From contig NZ_JADJTF010000004.1 in the NCBI RefSeq assembly GCF_016711335.1, forward strand, positions 124,001-188,000: a DNA stretch of 64,000 nucleotides. The letters run 5' to 3'. Position 1 is the first letter of the stretch; each line of letters opens with the position of its first letter. The notes under the pieces were generated by a model. It saw only the letters and a program-made list of their open reading frames with translations. It searched no databases and was not told the origin of the DNA. Shown here piece by piece: positions 16,984 to 25,148 of this stretch. Origin of the DNA: Thiofilum sp. (GTDB lineage Bacteria; Pseudomonadota; Gammaproteobacteria; Thiotrichales; Thiotrichaceae). The position numbers and the translations under genes were made by a program.

Positions 16984-18141
16984 ATGAATATCCATATTTG
17001 TTTGGTCTCTGATCAACTTTTAGCAAATTATATCCCTGTCTTAATGGCAAAGCCCGACCAAGTACATTTGGTTAGCTCCATATACGTAACTAAAAAGGGT
17101 CTAACAGACCGTTTTGAAAGGTTGCTGAGGCAGCAGGGTTTTGTAGTGGTTCGCCATGAAGCAATGCCAGATGCGACGATAGCCGCTATTCGTGATTATG
17201 CTAACGCCTTATGGCATACCATTAACGAGAAACTTCCGAATGCCCAAATTACGCTGAATATCACGGGTGGAAATAAGTTGATGGTGTTAGGTATGTCGGA
17301 GGTGTTTAATGGTGCTGTAGAAAAAGTGATTTATACCGATACCTTACATCACTGTATTGAAAACCTGCATGATCAATCCAAAGAATCCCTGCTTTCAGTA
17401 CTGGACATTAAGCAATATTTACAAGCATATGGCATTAAATATCTTAGTGCCGAGTCCGATAAGACTGATTGGCTTGAAAAAGTATTAGCACGTAAAACCA
17501 TCACCAAATATCTTGCTGAACAATCGCCTGTGTTAGATTCATTTATTGGTATACTCAACTATTTAGCTCAACAAGCTTTAGCCAAGGATAAACACGATCT
17601 GATGTTATCACAGCCCTTGCAGTGTCTTGATAGAACTCCGAACAAATTATGGCGCGAAGCTTTGCTGAAACTGCAAAATGCTAGTTTATTGCTCTGGGAT
17701 GGTGATAAAGAAATTACTTTTCTTGATATGGAGCGTACTCGCTACTTAGGAGGCATTTGGCTAGAAGAGTATGTCTATTTTATAGCGCGTGATGCTGCAC
17801 CGGAGCATGTTGCCGGTGGGGTGAAAATCAACTGGGATACTAGTCGCCAATCGACTAATGAACTAGACGTGATTTTAGTTCATCGCAATCGGATGTTAGT
17901 TATTGAGTGTAAAACTTTGAAGTTCGGTAATAATGAGCAAAAAGAGAGCGATATGGTTTATAAAATAAGTGACTTGGGTGATGAGTTAAGAGGTTTATTC
18001 GGCAAAACATGGCTAGTTAGTGCTAGAGAACCTAATGACGTGATAAAAGAGCGAGCCAAAAGTAGATCACTAGAGATTATTGCAGCGGGCGACTTGAGAA
18101 ATCTGCGCCAGAAGGTTTTGCAATGGATGCAGGCTAACTAA
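16984..18141 (+). CDS. Can2/Card1-type CARF nuclease (DUF1887)
   Basis: The N-terminal CARF domain (about 1-140) has NITGGNKLMVLGM (about 92-104) as the ligand loop. The C-terminal domain (about 245-385) is a PD-(D/E)XK nuclease: GGIWLEEYVY (about 256-265), NELDVILVH with Asp295, and VIECK with Glu308 and Lys310. Domain order, 385-residue length and motifs fit Card1/Can2, enzymes that cut nucleic acid when cyclic tetra-adenylate binds. It shares an operon with csx16. All expected catalytic residues are present. Confidence 0.92.
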   Translation: MNIHICLVSDQLLANYIPVLMAKPDQVHLVSSIYVTKKGLTDRFERLLRQQGFVVVRHEAMPDATIAAIRDYANALWHTINEKLPNAQITLNITGGNKLMVLGMSEVFNGAVEKVIYTDTLHHCIENLHDQSKESLLSVLDIKQYLQAYGIKYLSAESDKTDWLEKVLARKTITKYLAEQSPVLDSFIGILNYLAQQALAKDKHDLMLSQPLQCLDRTPNKLWREALLKLQNASLLLWDGDKEITFLDMERTRYLGGIWLEEYVYFIARDAAPEHVAGGVKINWDTSRQSTNELDVILVHRNRMLVIECKTLKFGNNEQKESDMVYKISDLGDELRGLFGKTWLVSAREPNDVIKERAKSRSLEIIAAGDLRNLRQKVLQWMQAN

Positions 18142-18216
18142 CAAGCTTGTTATTGCCGCTTTTTCCTCCCGTTTGCGGCATGATTTTGGGTTAAGTTACC
18201 AAAAGAGTGCAAGTTG

Positions 18217-18738
18217 ATGCTGCTTAGGTTTATTCAAGAGGTGTTAGATCCTATTGGTATTGTGATCGGTTTGGTGTTGGCGATTCCGGTCTTTTCTACT
18301 TGGTATCAGGTGGTGTGGGGGGAGCGCCGTCGGTATCGTCATTATTTGCAAGCGATTCGTAATGCTCCGGGTCAGCGTCCAGCGATTTTAATTGTGGATT
18401 TATTGCCCGGTCGCAATATTCGGGCGGCGGTGGAGAATTATTGTCAGCAACAGGAGGGTTTACGGGGTATTCCGCGTGAACGGATTTTTTGTGTACAGCA
18501 AGATGGTTTAGGTCTGGAGGCTGTTGATCATTTTAGGGGGGTGATACGGGGGCATGTGGGGGAGCTTTATGCTCAAGGGGTGGATCGTATTCATTATTTT
18601 CATGCAGGACCTAGTATGGCGGCGGCGATGGTGGGGGCGGAGTTGGGGAATGGGTGTGCGGTGTGGTTGTATCATTTTGAGGGGGGTGGTTATCAGGCGT
18701 TGGGGTTGTTGAGGTTGTCGCCAACTTTGTATCGGTAG
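18217..18738 (+). CDS. Small membrane protein with SAVED/CARF-like sensor domain
   Basis: This 173-residue protein has one clear N-terminal membrane segment (about residues 12-33, IGIVIGLVLAIPVFSTWYQVVW), a basic stretch (GERRRYRHY), then a soluble ~130-residue domain. The domain starts with a strand RPAILIVDLLPGRNIRAAVENY and ends with IHYFHAGPSMAAAMVGAELGNG followed by AVWLYHFEGGGY. That ending resembles the last part of SAVED domains (AGP, then a helix, a strand and a Tyr-containing loop). SAVED and CARF proteins bind cyclic oligonucleotides. The context, right after Can2 and before array 2, suggests a membrane-acting type III effector. The ATG at 18217 is preferred over the TTG at 18214. 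The family assignment is tentative. Confidence 0.6.
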   Translation: MLLRFIQEVLDPIGIVIGLVLAIPVFSTWYQVVWGERRRYRHYLQAIRNAPGQRPAILIVDLLPGRNIRAAVENYCQQQEGLRGIPRERIFCVQQDGLGLEAVDHFRGVIRGHVGELYAQGVDRIHYFHAGPSMAAAMVGAELGNGCAVWLYHFEGGGYQALGLLRLSPTLYR

Positions 18739-18750
18739 GAGTGGGTTAAG

Positions 18751-18929
18751 TGGTGATGAATGGTGGATTAATAGGGTATAGACGGGTATACTATGAGGCG
18801 TTTAAGTTCTTTAACAATCTGGTTTTTGGGTTTTGCTTAAAATTTTACCACCCTAGCTTTTTTGGAGGTAAAATTTCCGCTAAGGGTCTTTGCAAGTCAT
18901 TGATTCTAAAGCCTCTCCAGACACGAAGG
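18751..18929 (+). promoter_or_regulatory. CRISPR leader 2
   Basis: This 179-base stretch is collinear with leader 1 (4401-4579), offset by exactly 14350 bases. It starts 12 bases after the stop of the membrane sensor gene. Differences cluster in the distal 40 bases; the proximal ~130 bases differ at only two or three positions, including the inverted repeat and the sequence touching the first repeat. Confidence 0.85.
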
Positions 18930-19865
18930 GTTTAAACGATTGCCCTGTTTAAAAGGGATTAAGACTTAGTCACCTCAAGACTCAAGCCGCGCTGTTGCGT
19001 TTAAACGATTGCCCTGTTTAAAAGGGATTAAGACGATTTGAATACCGTGCCGTTGTTTTTGTTACTGTGTTTAAACGATTGCCCTGTTTAAAAGGGATTA
19101 AGACCGTGCGTCGCTACCCATGCCTCGAAAGATTCGGTTTAAACGATTGCCCTGTTTAAAAGGGATTAAGACATTCCTGCATCTATCGCCTTTTGGCGAC
19201 GGACTGCGTTTAAACGATTGCCCTGTTTAAAAGGGATTAAGACCCTTCTTTTTTTGCCGCGGCGAAGGCTTTTGCTGCGTTTAAACGATTGCCCTGTTTA
19301 AAAGGGATTAAGACCTTGACTATTGAATTGAATTACATTTCCTGTTGAGTTTAAACGATTGCCCTGTTTAAAAGGGATTAAGACAGATCCACTTTTATCA
19401 TATTTTCAACCAGCACAGTTTAAACGATTGCCCTGTTTAAAAGGGATTAAGACGCGTATTGTTCTGCCATTGCTTCGGTGCGGGGTGTTTAAACGATTGC
19501 CCTGTTTAAAAGGGATTAAGACGTAACGATGGTGTAACAGCTCCATTGATTTTCTGTTTAAACGATTGCCCTGTTTAAAAGGGATTAAGACTAATTTAAG
19601 TGGGTAATACTGGAATCGAACCGTTTAAACGATTGCCCTGTTTAAAAGGGATTAAGACTTATCAGGAACTATTTCTTTTTTTAATTTTTCTGTTTAAACG
19701 ACTGCCCTGTTTAAAAGGGATTAAGACAGCGGGTTAAATGCAGGCAGTGTCTATTCTCAAGTTTAAACGACTGTCCTGTTTAAAAGGGATTAAGACAAAT
19801 CAATCCCTCTGAGTCCTTGTGATCAAGTTGTTTAAACGACTGCCCTGTTTAAAAGGGATTAAGAC
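18930..19865 (+). CRISPR. CRISPR array 2: 14 repeats, 13 spacers
   Basis: The repeat and orientation are the same as array 1. Repeats start at 18930, 18999, 19069, 19137, 19208, 19279, 19349, 19418, 19487, 19556, 19623, 19692, 19761 and 19830. Spacers are about 31-35 bases. The last three repeats carry a T-to-C change in the GATTGCC segment (GACTGCC), and the thirteenth has a further change (GTCCTG), marking the leader-distal end. No spacer shared with array 1 was noticed by eye. It is separated from array 1 by the whole cmr and effector module. Confidence 0.98.
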
Positions 19866-19866
19866 C

Positions 19867-20043
19867 TACCGCATCTACCCACAAGTGACGGTCTATAGCT
19901 GAGATGCTGAGGGAGCGTGGGAGGTGAGGTTATATGACCAATGGGAAGATACTATTACTGTACCCTGCATAGCAGCGGTGTTGACCCTTGCAGAGATTTA
20001 TGAAGGGATTGAGGGCATAACCCATCCAAAACAAAAAGTTTAA
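19867..20043 (+). pseudogene. Gene remnant next to array 2
   Basis: One frame runs from the edge of the last repeat to a TAA at 20041, interrupted once by a TGA at 19900. It reads like protein (VRLYDQWEDTITVPCIAAVLTLAEIYEGIEGI) but has no start codon or ribosome binding site. It may be the tail of a gene cut by array growth or by arrival of the CRISPR module. I do not recognise the family. The rest of 20044-20153 holds only A/T-rich sequence with AGTACT elements. Confidence 0.35.
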
Positions 20044-20153
20044 TCAATCACTGAATGAAGCTGCCAATACTAGCAGCTACTCCTGAAAAAATACTTTGAC
20101 AGTACTAATTTAATACTAAAATTATAGTTTGATAGTACTCATAAACTACCGAA

Positions 20154-21032
20154 TCAACACTCATCATTAGCCTGAACCATAGCTTCTTGCAGCCACGCTT
20201 TAACCCTCGCTCGATCTGGCAAAGCCTCCATCACAAAATCGGTCAAACGCTCCAAATCCTGCTCAGAAATAATAGTCGGATCGGACTGTAGGCTACGCTT
20301 AGGATCAGTAAAACGCTGCTGTGCCTCCGGTAATTCCATCCAATGCCCTAATAATTCTTCTAATAAATCCGCCCGACTCGGCGCTCTAAAACCCACCGAA
20401 TAGGTCATACACTCACCCAAGGCTACCCCATAATGCGGCACATTCGGCGGTAAATAGAGCAAATCTCCCGCTTCCACTACCCACTCTTGTTCAGGGACAA
20501 ATTCACGCATAATGCGCAGATCGAGATTCGGAATAAAATTCTCCTCACTCACCGCTTGCGTACTAATCTGCCAGCGCCTTTGCCCCAAACCCTGCAATAA
20601 AAACACATCATAGGCATCAATATGCGGCCCCACCGATCCGCCCTCTACTGCATAACTGATCATCAAATCATCAATACGCCAATCAGGAATAAAGCGGAAG
20701 GGGTCAATAATGTCTTGCAAGTCTGGCTCAATTTCATTCATATCATTGACCAATAACGTCCAGTGCGTCGGCGGTAACTTAGTAAAATCCCGTTTACGCA
20801 AGGGCGAATGACGCACTTCCCACGGCGTTTTACCACCCTTTTCGATCACTAAACGCGCCGTATCCACATCACACGCAATTCCCGCTAATTCATCGGGACT
20901 AATCGGGCTGGTAAAATCAGCAAAAGCTTGGCGAATCAGCAGCGGTTTTTGTTGCCAATACTCCGCTAAGAATTGCTCAACAGACATTGCACCTAAATGG
21001 GTTAAAATAGCACTAGACATTATGTTCAACAT
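20154..21032 (-). CDS. RoxA/YcfD-like JmjC oxygenase (ribosomal protein uL16 arginine hydroxylase), short C-terminus
   Basis: This 2-oxoglutarate/Fe(II) oxygenase hydroxylates an arginine of ribosomal protein uL16 in E. coli. The similarity is strong: SPDELAGIACD, PDWRIDDLMISYAVEGGSVGPHIDAYDVFLLQG with the His-x-Asp iron ligands, GDLLYLPPNVPHYGVA with the third ligand His, and YSVGFRAP. The E. coli protein is 373 residues. This one stops at 292, right after the segment equivalent to the dimerisation helices, so the C-terminal winged-helix region is absent. An internal ATG five codons in (MSSAILTH) is an alternative start. It stands alone, convergent with the CRISPR region. Confidence 0.82.
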   Translation of the reverse strand: MLNIMSSAILTHLGAMSVEQFLAEYWQQKPLLIRQAFADFTSPISPDELAGIACDVDTARLVIEKGGKTPWEVRHSPLRKRDFTKLPPTHWTLLVNDMNEIEPDLQDIIDPFRFIPDWRIDDLMISYAVEGGSVGPHIDAYDVFLLQGLGQRRWQISTQAVSEENFIPNLDLRIMREFVPEQEWVVEAGDLLYLPPNVPHYGVALGECMTYSVGFRAPSRADLLEELLGHWMELPEAQQRFTDPKRSLQSDPTIISEQDLERLTDFVMEALPDRARVKAWLQEAMVQANDEC

Positions 21033-21078
21033 CAGCCTTAGAAAAACCGTTAGTGTACTAAAAAAGCAGCAAAAATCA

Positions 21079-21708
21079 TTACTTAGTTAATAATTTAAAT
21101 CCTTCCCACGCCATGAATACGGCAAAAAGCCACAGTACCAAACCTAAGCCACGCACGAGCATTAAATACAGTTGGCTACTGAGAGCATGACGATAGCGAC
21201 CTGCAATTAAGGCTAATAATACCTTAGCCCCTACTAGACAAATATAAAAGCCTAGTAAGGCTACTAGCGCTAAACCTAAAGACTGCTGATAAGCCTTATA
21301 AATTAAAGGTGCTCCAATAGTGATCCAAAAGATATAGGGATGAGGATTGACTAAATTAACTAAAATACCTTTTTTTAATGAGGCAGGCTTAGTTATCAGT
21401 GAAGAATTATTTATTGCAATGGGTTGAGTATTTAAACTTTCATAGCCCATCCATATTAATACTAATGCACCGACTAAAGACATAATCCCTAATGCGGTTT
21501 GCATTTGAGCCAATTGATTCATTAAGACTAAGGCTAAAATAATAATCGGTACATCGGTAATAAGAGGGCTAAGGGCTACTTGTAAACCCGCTTTAGTACC
21601 ATGCTTAAGTGTCTCCGATAGTACCAAAGTGAGCATAGGTCCCGGACTAAAACCCGCATATAAGCCCAATACCAAAGCAGTGAGTAATAAAGACATGGGC
21701 ACTTCCAA
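21079..21708 (-). CDS. LysE/RhtB-family amino acid exporter
   Basis: The protein has about six hydrophobic membrane segments in 209 residues and the family start LGLYAGFSPGPMLTLVLSETLKHGTKAGLQVALSPL, where the SPGP turn and following glycines are typical of LysE/RhtB transporters. NLVNPHPYIFWITIGAPL is the second conserved half-motif. It presumably exports amino acids or related small molecules, but the substrate cannot be read from sequence. The ATG at residue 5 (MSLLLTAL) is a plausible alternative start at 21696. It lies 46 bases upstream of the RoxA-like gene on the same strand. Confidence 0.85.
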   Translation of the reverse strand: MEVPMSLLLTALVLGLYAGFSPGPMLTLVLSETLKHGTKAGLQVALSPLITDVPIIILALVLMNQLAQMQTALGIMSLVGALVLIWMGYESLNTQPIAINNSSLITKPASLKKGILVNLVNPHPYIFWITIGAPLIYKAYQQSLGLALVALLGFYICLVGAKVLLALIAGRYRHALSSQLYLMLVRGLGLVLWLFAVFMAWEGFKLLTK

Positions 21709-21833
21709 GTAATTGATAATAAAAGATTAAATACTTAAGTTTTAAACCAAAAAAACGCTAAAAAACTCGTACTTAAGTATAGCCTGTAGTATAATAGACC
21801 CTCAGTTAGATTCAATCACAAGGAGTCTGCCTT

Positions 21834-22061
21834 ATGCGTCATTATCAAAATTTACAAGGCCAATCAGGGGTAGTGAACTATGCTATTGCTGATGATGCTA
21901 TTTTAGTAGAGTTTAAAAAAGGGGCGACTTATCTTTATACGGCTGCTTTAATTGGCAAAGAAAACTTTGACACTATGAAGCAGTTAGCCGAAACAGGTAA
22001 AGGTTTAAGTACTTTTATTAGTCAACATATTCGGCAATTGTTTAATCGCAAGTTTAATTAG
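21834..22061 (+). CDS. Small KTSC-like protein
   Basis: The 75-residue product contains AILVEFKKGATYLYTAALIG followed by MKQLAETGKGLSTFISQHIRQLF. This pattern of a Tyr-containing beta-hairpin and a terminal helix recalls the KTSC domain (PF13619), of unknown or RNA-related function. The upstream CAAGGAG is a strong ribosome binding site. It is followed after nine bases by a small membrane protein gene, probably in one transcript. Confidence 0.6.
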   Translation: MRHYQNLQGQSGVVNYAIADDAILVEFKKGATYLYTAALIGKENFDTMKQLAETGKGLSTFISQHIRQLFNRKFN

Positions 22062-22070
22062 GAAGATACA

Positions 22071-22271
22071 ATGGGTTTAGGTATTTTAGTAGCTATTGGA
22101 GTAATGGTTATTATTTTTGCTAGTGCAGTATTGGTCATTGGCGCTATTAGACATTTTTTCCCAATGGTGGAGCCTATGATACCGGATTCGTTTAAAAAAG
22201 GATTAAGCTTTCAGTATGGGGCTTACTATTTATTAGCAGGTCTAGTATTGATTTTAATAGGGCAAGTTTAG
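22071..22271 (+). CDS. Small two-helix membrane protein
   Basis: The 66-residue protein has two hydrophobic segments (about 4-26 and 47-64) joined by a short loop containing FKKGLSFQYGAYY. A ribosome binding site (GGAAGA) precedes the ATG, and the start is nine bases after the KTSC-like gene. I do not recognise the family. Function is unknown; coupling with the upstream gene is the only context. Confidence 0.55.
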   Translation: MGLGILVAIGVMVIIFASAVLVIGAIRHFFPMVEPMIPDSFKKGLSFQYGAYYLLAGLVLILIGQV

Positions 22272-22290
22272 GCTAGTTTGAAAACTAGCC
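22271..22290. terminator. Short hairpin between convergent genes
   Basis: Arms GGCTAGTTT and AAACTAGCC sit directly at the stop of the small membrane protein gene and face the convergent periplasmic protein gene. There is no clear T-run, so it is only a candidate two-way terminator. Confidence 0.35.
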
Positions 22291-22312
22291 TTAGCCTCTT
22301 AATAAGGTTTGA

Positions 22313-22699
22313 CTATTTGGTATTAGACGGTGCGGCAAACCCTACCGATACATCAGAAGACGGGCAGTCGGCTAGTTTAGATAAATTAATAAAAGAACCA
22401 TCCGCTTTACGCACAAAAGTATAGGCTAGATCCACTTCCTTACCATTTAATTTTAACGCCCAATACGTTTCATTACCTACCTTTTGAGTACTGACTGCTA
22501 GTGCTCGTACTGTTTGTGCTTTGCGTCTAAAAAAATCCTTGTCACCACAGGGTTCGCAAAACTCAATATAAGTACTATTGGGCTTAATATGATCTAAGGC
22601 TCGTGCCATTTGATCGGGTTCAATCAGTTGGCATTGATCCGCCTGTACATTAAAGGTGGCGATTGCTAAACCTAAGGCTAATAAAAATCTAGCTTGCAT
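22313..22699 (-). CDS. Exported protein of unknown function
   Basis: From the ATG at 22699 the product has a standard signal peptide (MQARFLLALGLAIATFNVQA), then a mature domain with cysteines in DQCQLIEP, EFCEPCGDKDFFRRK and LADCPS. The Cys-x-x-Cys in EPCGD could form a disulfide or bind metal. This start is preferred to upstream starts because GAGGGA lies just before it and it alone gives a signal peptide. The family was not recognised; the location is presumably periplasmic. Confidence 0.6.
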   Translation of the reverse strand: MQARFLLALGLAIATFNVQADQCQLIEPDQMARALDHIKPNSTYIEFCEPCGDKDFFRRKAQTVRALAVSTQKVGNETYWALKLNGKEVDLAYTFVRKADGSFINLSKLADCPSSDVSVGFAAPSNTK

Positions 22700-22961
22700 C
22701 ACTTTTCCCTCGCTTTTCATCGCTATTATCAAAAATAAGATCATTTTAGGAGTAAATTCAGTGCTGATCACTACCGTTTATCTATTAATTATGACCTAGT
22801 TATCAAGCAAACATTCCAATACCGCTACACAATTTCCGCACTCTTTTTGCATAACAGCCTGCTAGGCTTAACAAACTACTAACTAGCCCTAACCCATAGT
22901 TGATGAAGAAACCTTGCTATTTAGGCAGCTAGAGCTTAGATGTGCACAGTGTGGAGAAGCC

Positions 22962-23345
22962 ATGTATTACCGATTAAGTTATTTGGTTGTGACCCTAATG
23001 ATTTTTAGCCTTGAGGTCTTAATTGCGACGGTGTGGAGTCACCATCACTTTATACGCGCTTATGGAGGAGATTTTCTAGTAGTGATCTTGATCTATACAG
23101 CTTGGAAGGTGGTATGGAATAGTGAACCTTACCGATTAGCATGGGGTGTATTGGTCTTTGCCGTGTTGGTTGAGCTGGCTCAGTATTTAAATATTGCTGA
23201 TCATCTGCAATTAGGGGCTGACAGTGTGGCGCGTGTGGTAGTAGGTACGAGTTTTAGCTGGTTGGATATTCTGATGTATGCCTTGGGTTGTTTAGCTATC
23301 TATGTAGTAGATAAGCGGTTTTATCGCGCAGGAGCATACGTTTAA
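22962..23345 (+). CDS. DUF2809-like membrane protein
   Basis: The 127-residue product has about four membrane segments, with the DUF2809 landmarks YGGDFLVVILIYTAWKV, a central VELAQYLNIADHL and GTSFSWLDILMYALGCLAIY. The ATG at 22962 follows GGAGAAG and is preferred to the upstream start at 22914, which would add a non-family cysteine-containing peptide. Function is unknown. The family often sits near peptidoglycan or transport genes elsewhere; nothing here supports a role. Confidence 0.65.
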   Translation: MYYRLSYLVVTLMIFSLEVLIATVWSHHHFIRAYGGDFLVVILIYTAWKVVWNSEPYRLAWGVLVFAVLVELAQYLNIADHLQLGADSVARVVVGTSFSWLDILMYALGCLAIYVVDKRFYRAGAYV

Positions 23346-23534
23346 GTGATTGAGCTAAGCGTAGTCATTTAACTATCTTAAAGTGAAGTACTCTATTTTT
23401 ATAGATAGTTTGTTTAGTGGCTACTAAAGTTAATAAAAATTAACTAAATGATTTTATTAAATTATTGCTATTGGCATACCTGATGCAATGTACTGATTAC
23501 TCATCATTACCTAAACGTACCAAGGAGAGTAATC

Positions 23535-25148
23535 ATGTCCGTTACTTCAAAAGGTGCTGTGACCTCCGATATACACCGTTACGGCGACTTTTTACACGCT
23601 ATCCGTAAAACCTTTAAAACCAGTAGTAAAGAGCCATTATTCATCACCAACACCACTGATCTATGGGAGCTATTTCTCAATCATTTACCCGCTGCTACAC
23701 GCCAAGAATATACCTGCTCGGCCTGCCGTCAGTTTGTGCAACGTTTTGGTAATTTAGTGCGCATTGATGAACAAGGTAATACGCAGTCAGTATTGTGGAA
23801 TACCAAAGCTGTCCCAGCCTTCTTTCAGCCTTCAGTCCGCGCTATGCAGCAAGCCGTTGAGCAAGCAAGGGTGATGAGTGTGTTTGTCTCTTCAGCACCT
23901 GTGTATGGTCAGCCACAAACTGCTCATTGGAAACATATGGCAGTCACACCAGAAGTCGTGTGGAGTTCGCGCTTACTCAATTCGGGTCAATACCAAGCCA
24001 AAAAGCTCGAAGAGTTTAACATGTTAAGTCGTGCCTTAGAGACTTTTGCACCCACGACCGCAGATACAGCGGTCAAGTTATTGCGCTTTGATAAACTCTA
24101 TCGCTCGGAAAAAGTATTGGGTGTAGCGGAATGGTTTAGAGCCATACAGCAACGCCTAAATGCTAGCCCTAGTCCCAAGCAACGTCATAATCAACAATGG
24201 CTCGCGGTAGCGACAGCACCTGAAGGGTTCTGCCATGTGCGCAGTTCCATGATTGGAACGCTATTGGAGGATATTGAACTGGGATTTGAGTATGAGGAAA
24301 TTCGCCGTAGTTTTGCGGCTAAAATGCATCCTTTGCAATACCAACGCCCCCAAACGCCTCCTAGTGCCGGTAATATTAAGCAAGCCGAAAAAATCATGGC
24401 TGAGTTAAAAGCGGAACAAGCCTTAGAGCGCCGTTTTGCACGACTAGAGGAATTAAAGCTATTGTGGAAACCCAAAGCGAGTTCTAGTAGCACTAAGGCT
24501 CAGGTAGGTAATAAGGTCACAGGTGTAGGTGCTTTTGGACATTTATTGCCTAAAACTCAGAGCAGAGCGGTTCAAGCTATGAAGCTCCCGCTGCAAACCA
24601 TGACATGGGAAAAGTTCGAGCGTAAAGTCTTGCCCGATGCATTCAAGGTTGAGTATTTAGTACCTGCAACACCGCAAAACTATATCGCTATTACTACTGC
24701 TGTGAATTTCAACGCCACGCCTATTTTGCAATGGGATCGTGTTGAGCAACGTAATCCGTTTGCAGTCTATGTCTATCATAATGGTTCCAAACCCTTAGAT
24801 TGGAATTTAAAGCAGGGTTATGTGGAGGTAACAGGGATTTGTACCAATCCACCCAATTGGTACAAGGAGCTAAGTCACCAGCATAAAGGAGCGATTTTAG
24901 TATTGAAAGGGGCTAAAGATCGCCATTATTTAGGCGCGGGCGCAGCTATTTTCCCTGAAAATCTAATAAGTGAATTTCACCCGATTCGGAAAACGATTGA
25001 AGCTTATTCTAAAACAGCACGCTTGCAAGGATTTGAAGCAGCTTCTGCTTGTGGTTTATTTATATCTTCAGGCGGTGAATTAAATCATCGTTTACGTGTG
25101 ACTAGCGAATTAGGCGTACAAGAATATTGTATTGACCGTTGGGATTAA
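23535..25148 (+). CDS. Large orphan protein of unknown function
   Basis: This is a 537-residue soluble protein with a strong AAGGAGAG ribosome binding site. Visible features are a near-N-terminal CSACRQFVQRFGNLV (two Cys in a Cys-x-x-Cys), a charged helical stretch rich in Ala, Glu and Arg around residues 285-315 (AEKIMAELKAEQALERRFARLEELKLLW), and a more structured C-terminal half with GAILVLKGAKDRHYLGAGAAIFPENL. No signal peptide or membrane segment is seen. It stands alone between long non-coding stretches. The style recalls uncharacterised proteins in phage genomes, but I cannot name a family. Confidence 0.6.
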   Translation: MSVTSKGAVTSDIHRYGDFLHAIRKTFKTSSKEPLFITNTTDLWELFLNHLPAATRQEYTCSACRQFVQRFGNLVRIDEQGNTQSVLWNTKAVPAFFQPSVRAMQQAVEQARVMSVFVSSAPVYGQPQTAHWKHMAVTPEVVWSSRLLNSGQYQAKKLEEFNMLSRALETFAPTTADTAVKLLRFDKLYRSEKVLGVAEWFRAIQQRLNASPSPKQRHNQQWLAVATAPEGFCHVRSSMIGTLLEDIELGFEYEEIRRSFAAKMHPLQYQRPQTPPSAGNIKQAEKIMAELKAEQALERRFARLEELKLLWKPKASSSSTKAQVGNKVTGVGAFGHLLPKTQSRAVQAMKLPLQTMTWEKFERKVLPDAFKVEYLVPATPQNYIAITTAVNFNATPILQWDRVEQRNPFAVYVYHNGSKPLDWNLKQGYVEVTGICTNPPNWYKELSHQHKGAILVLKGAKDRHYLGAGAAIFPENLISEFHPIRKTIEAYSKTARLQGFEAASACGLFISSGGELNHRLRVTSELGVQEYCIDRWD

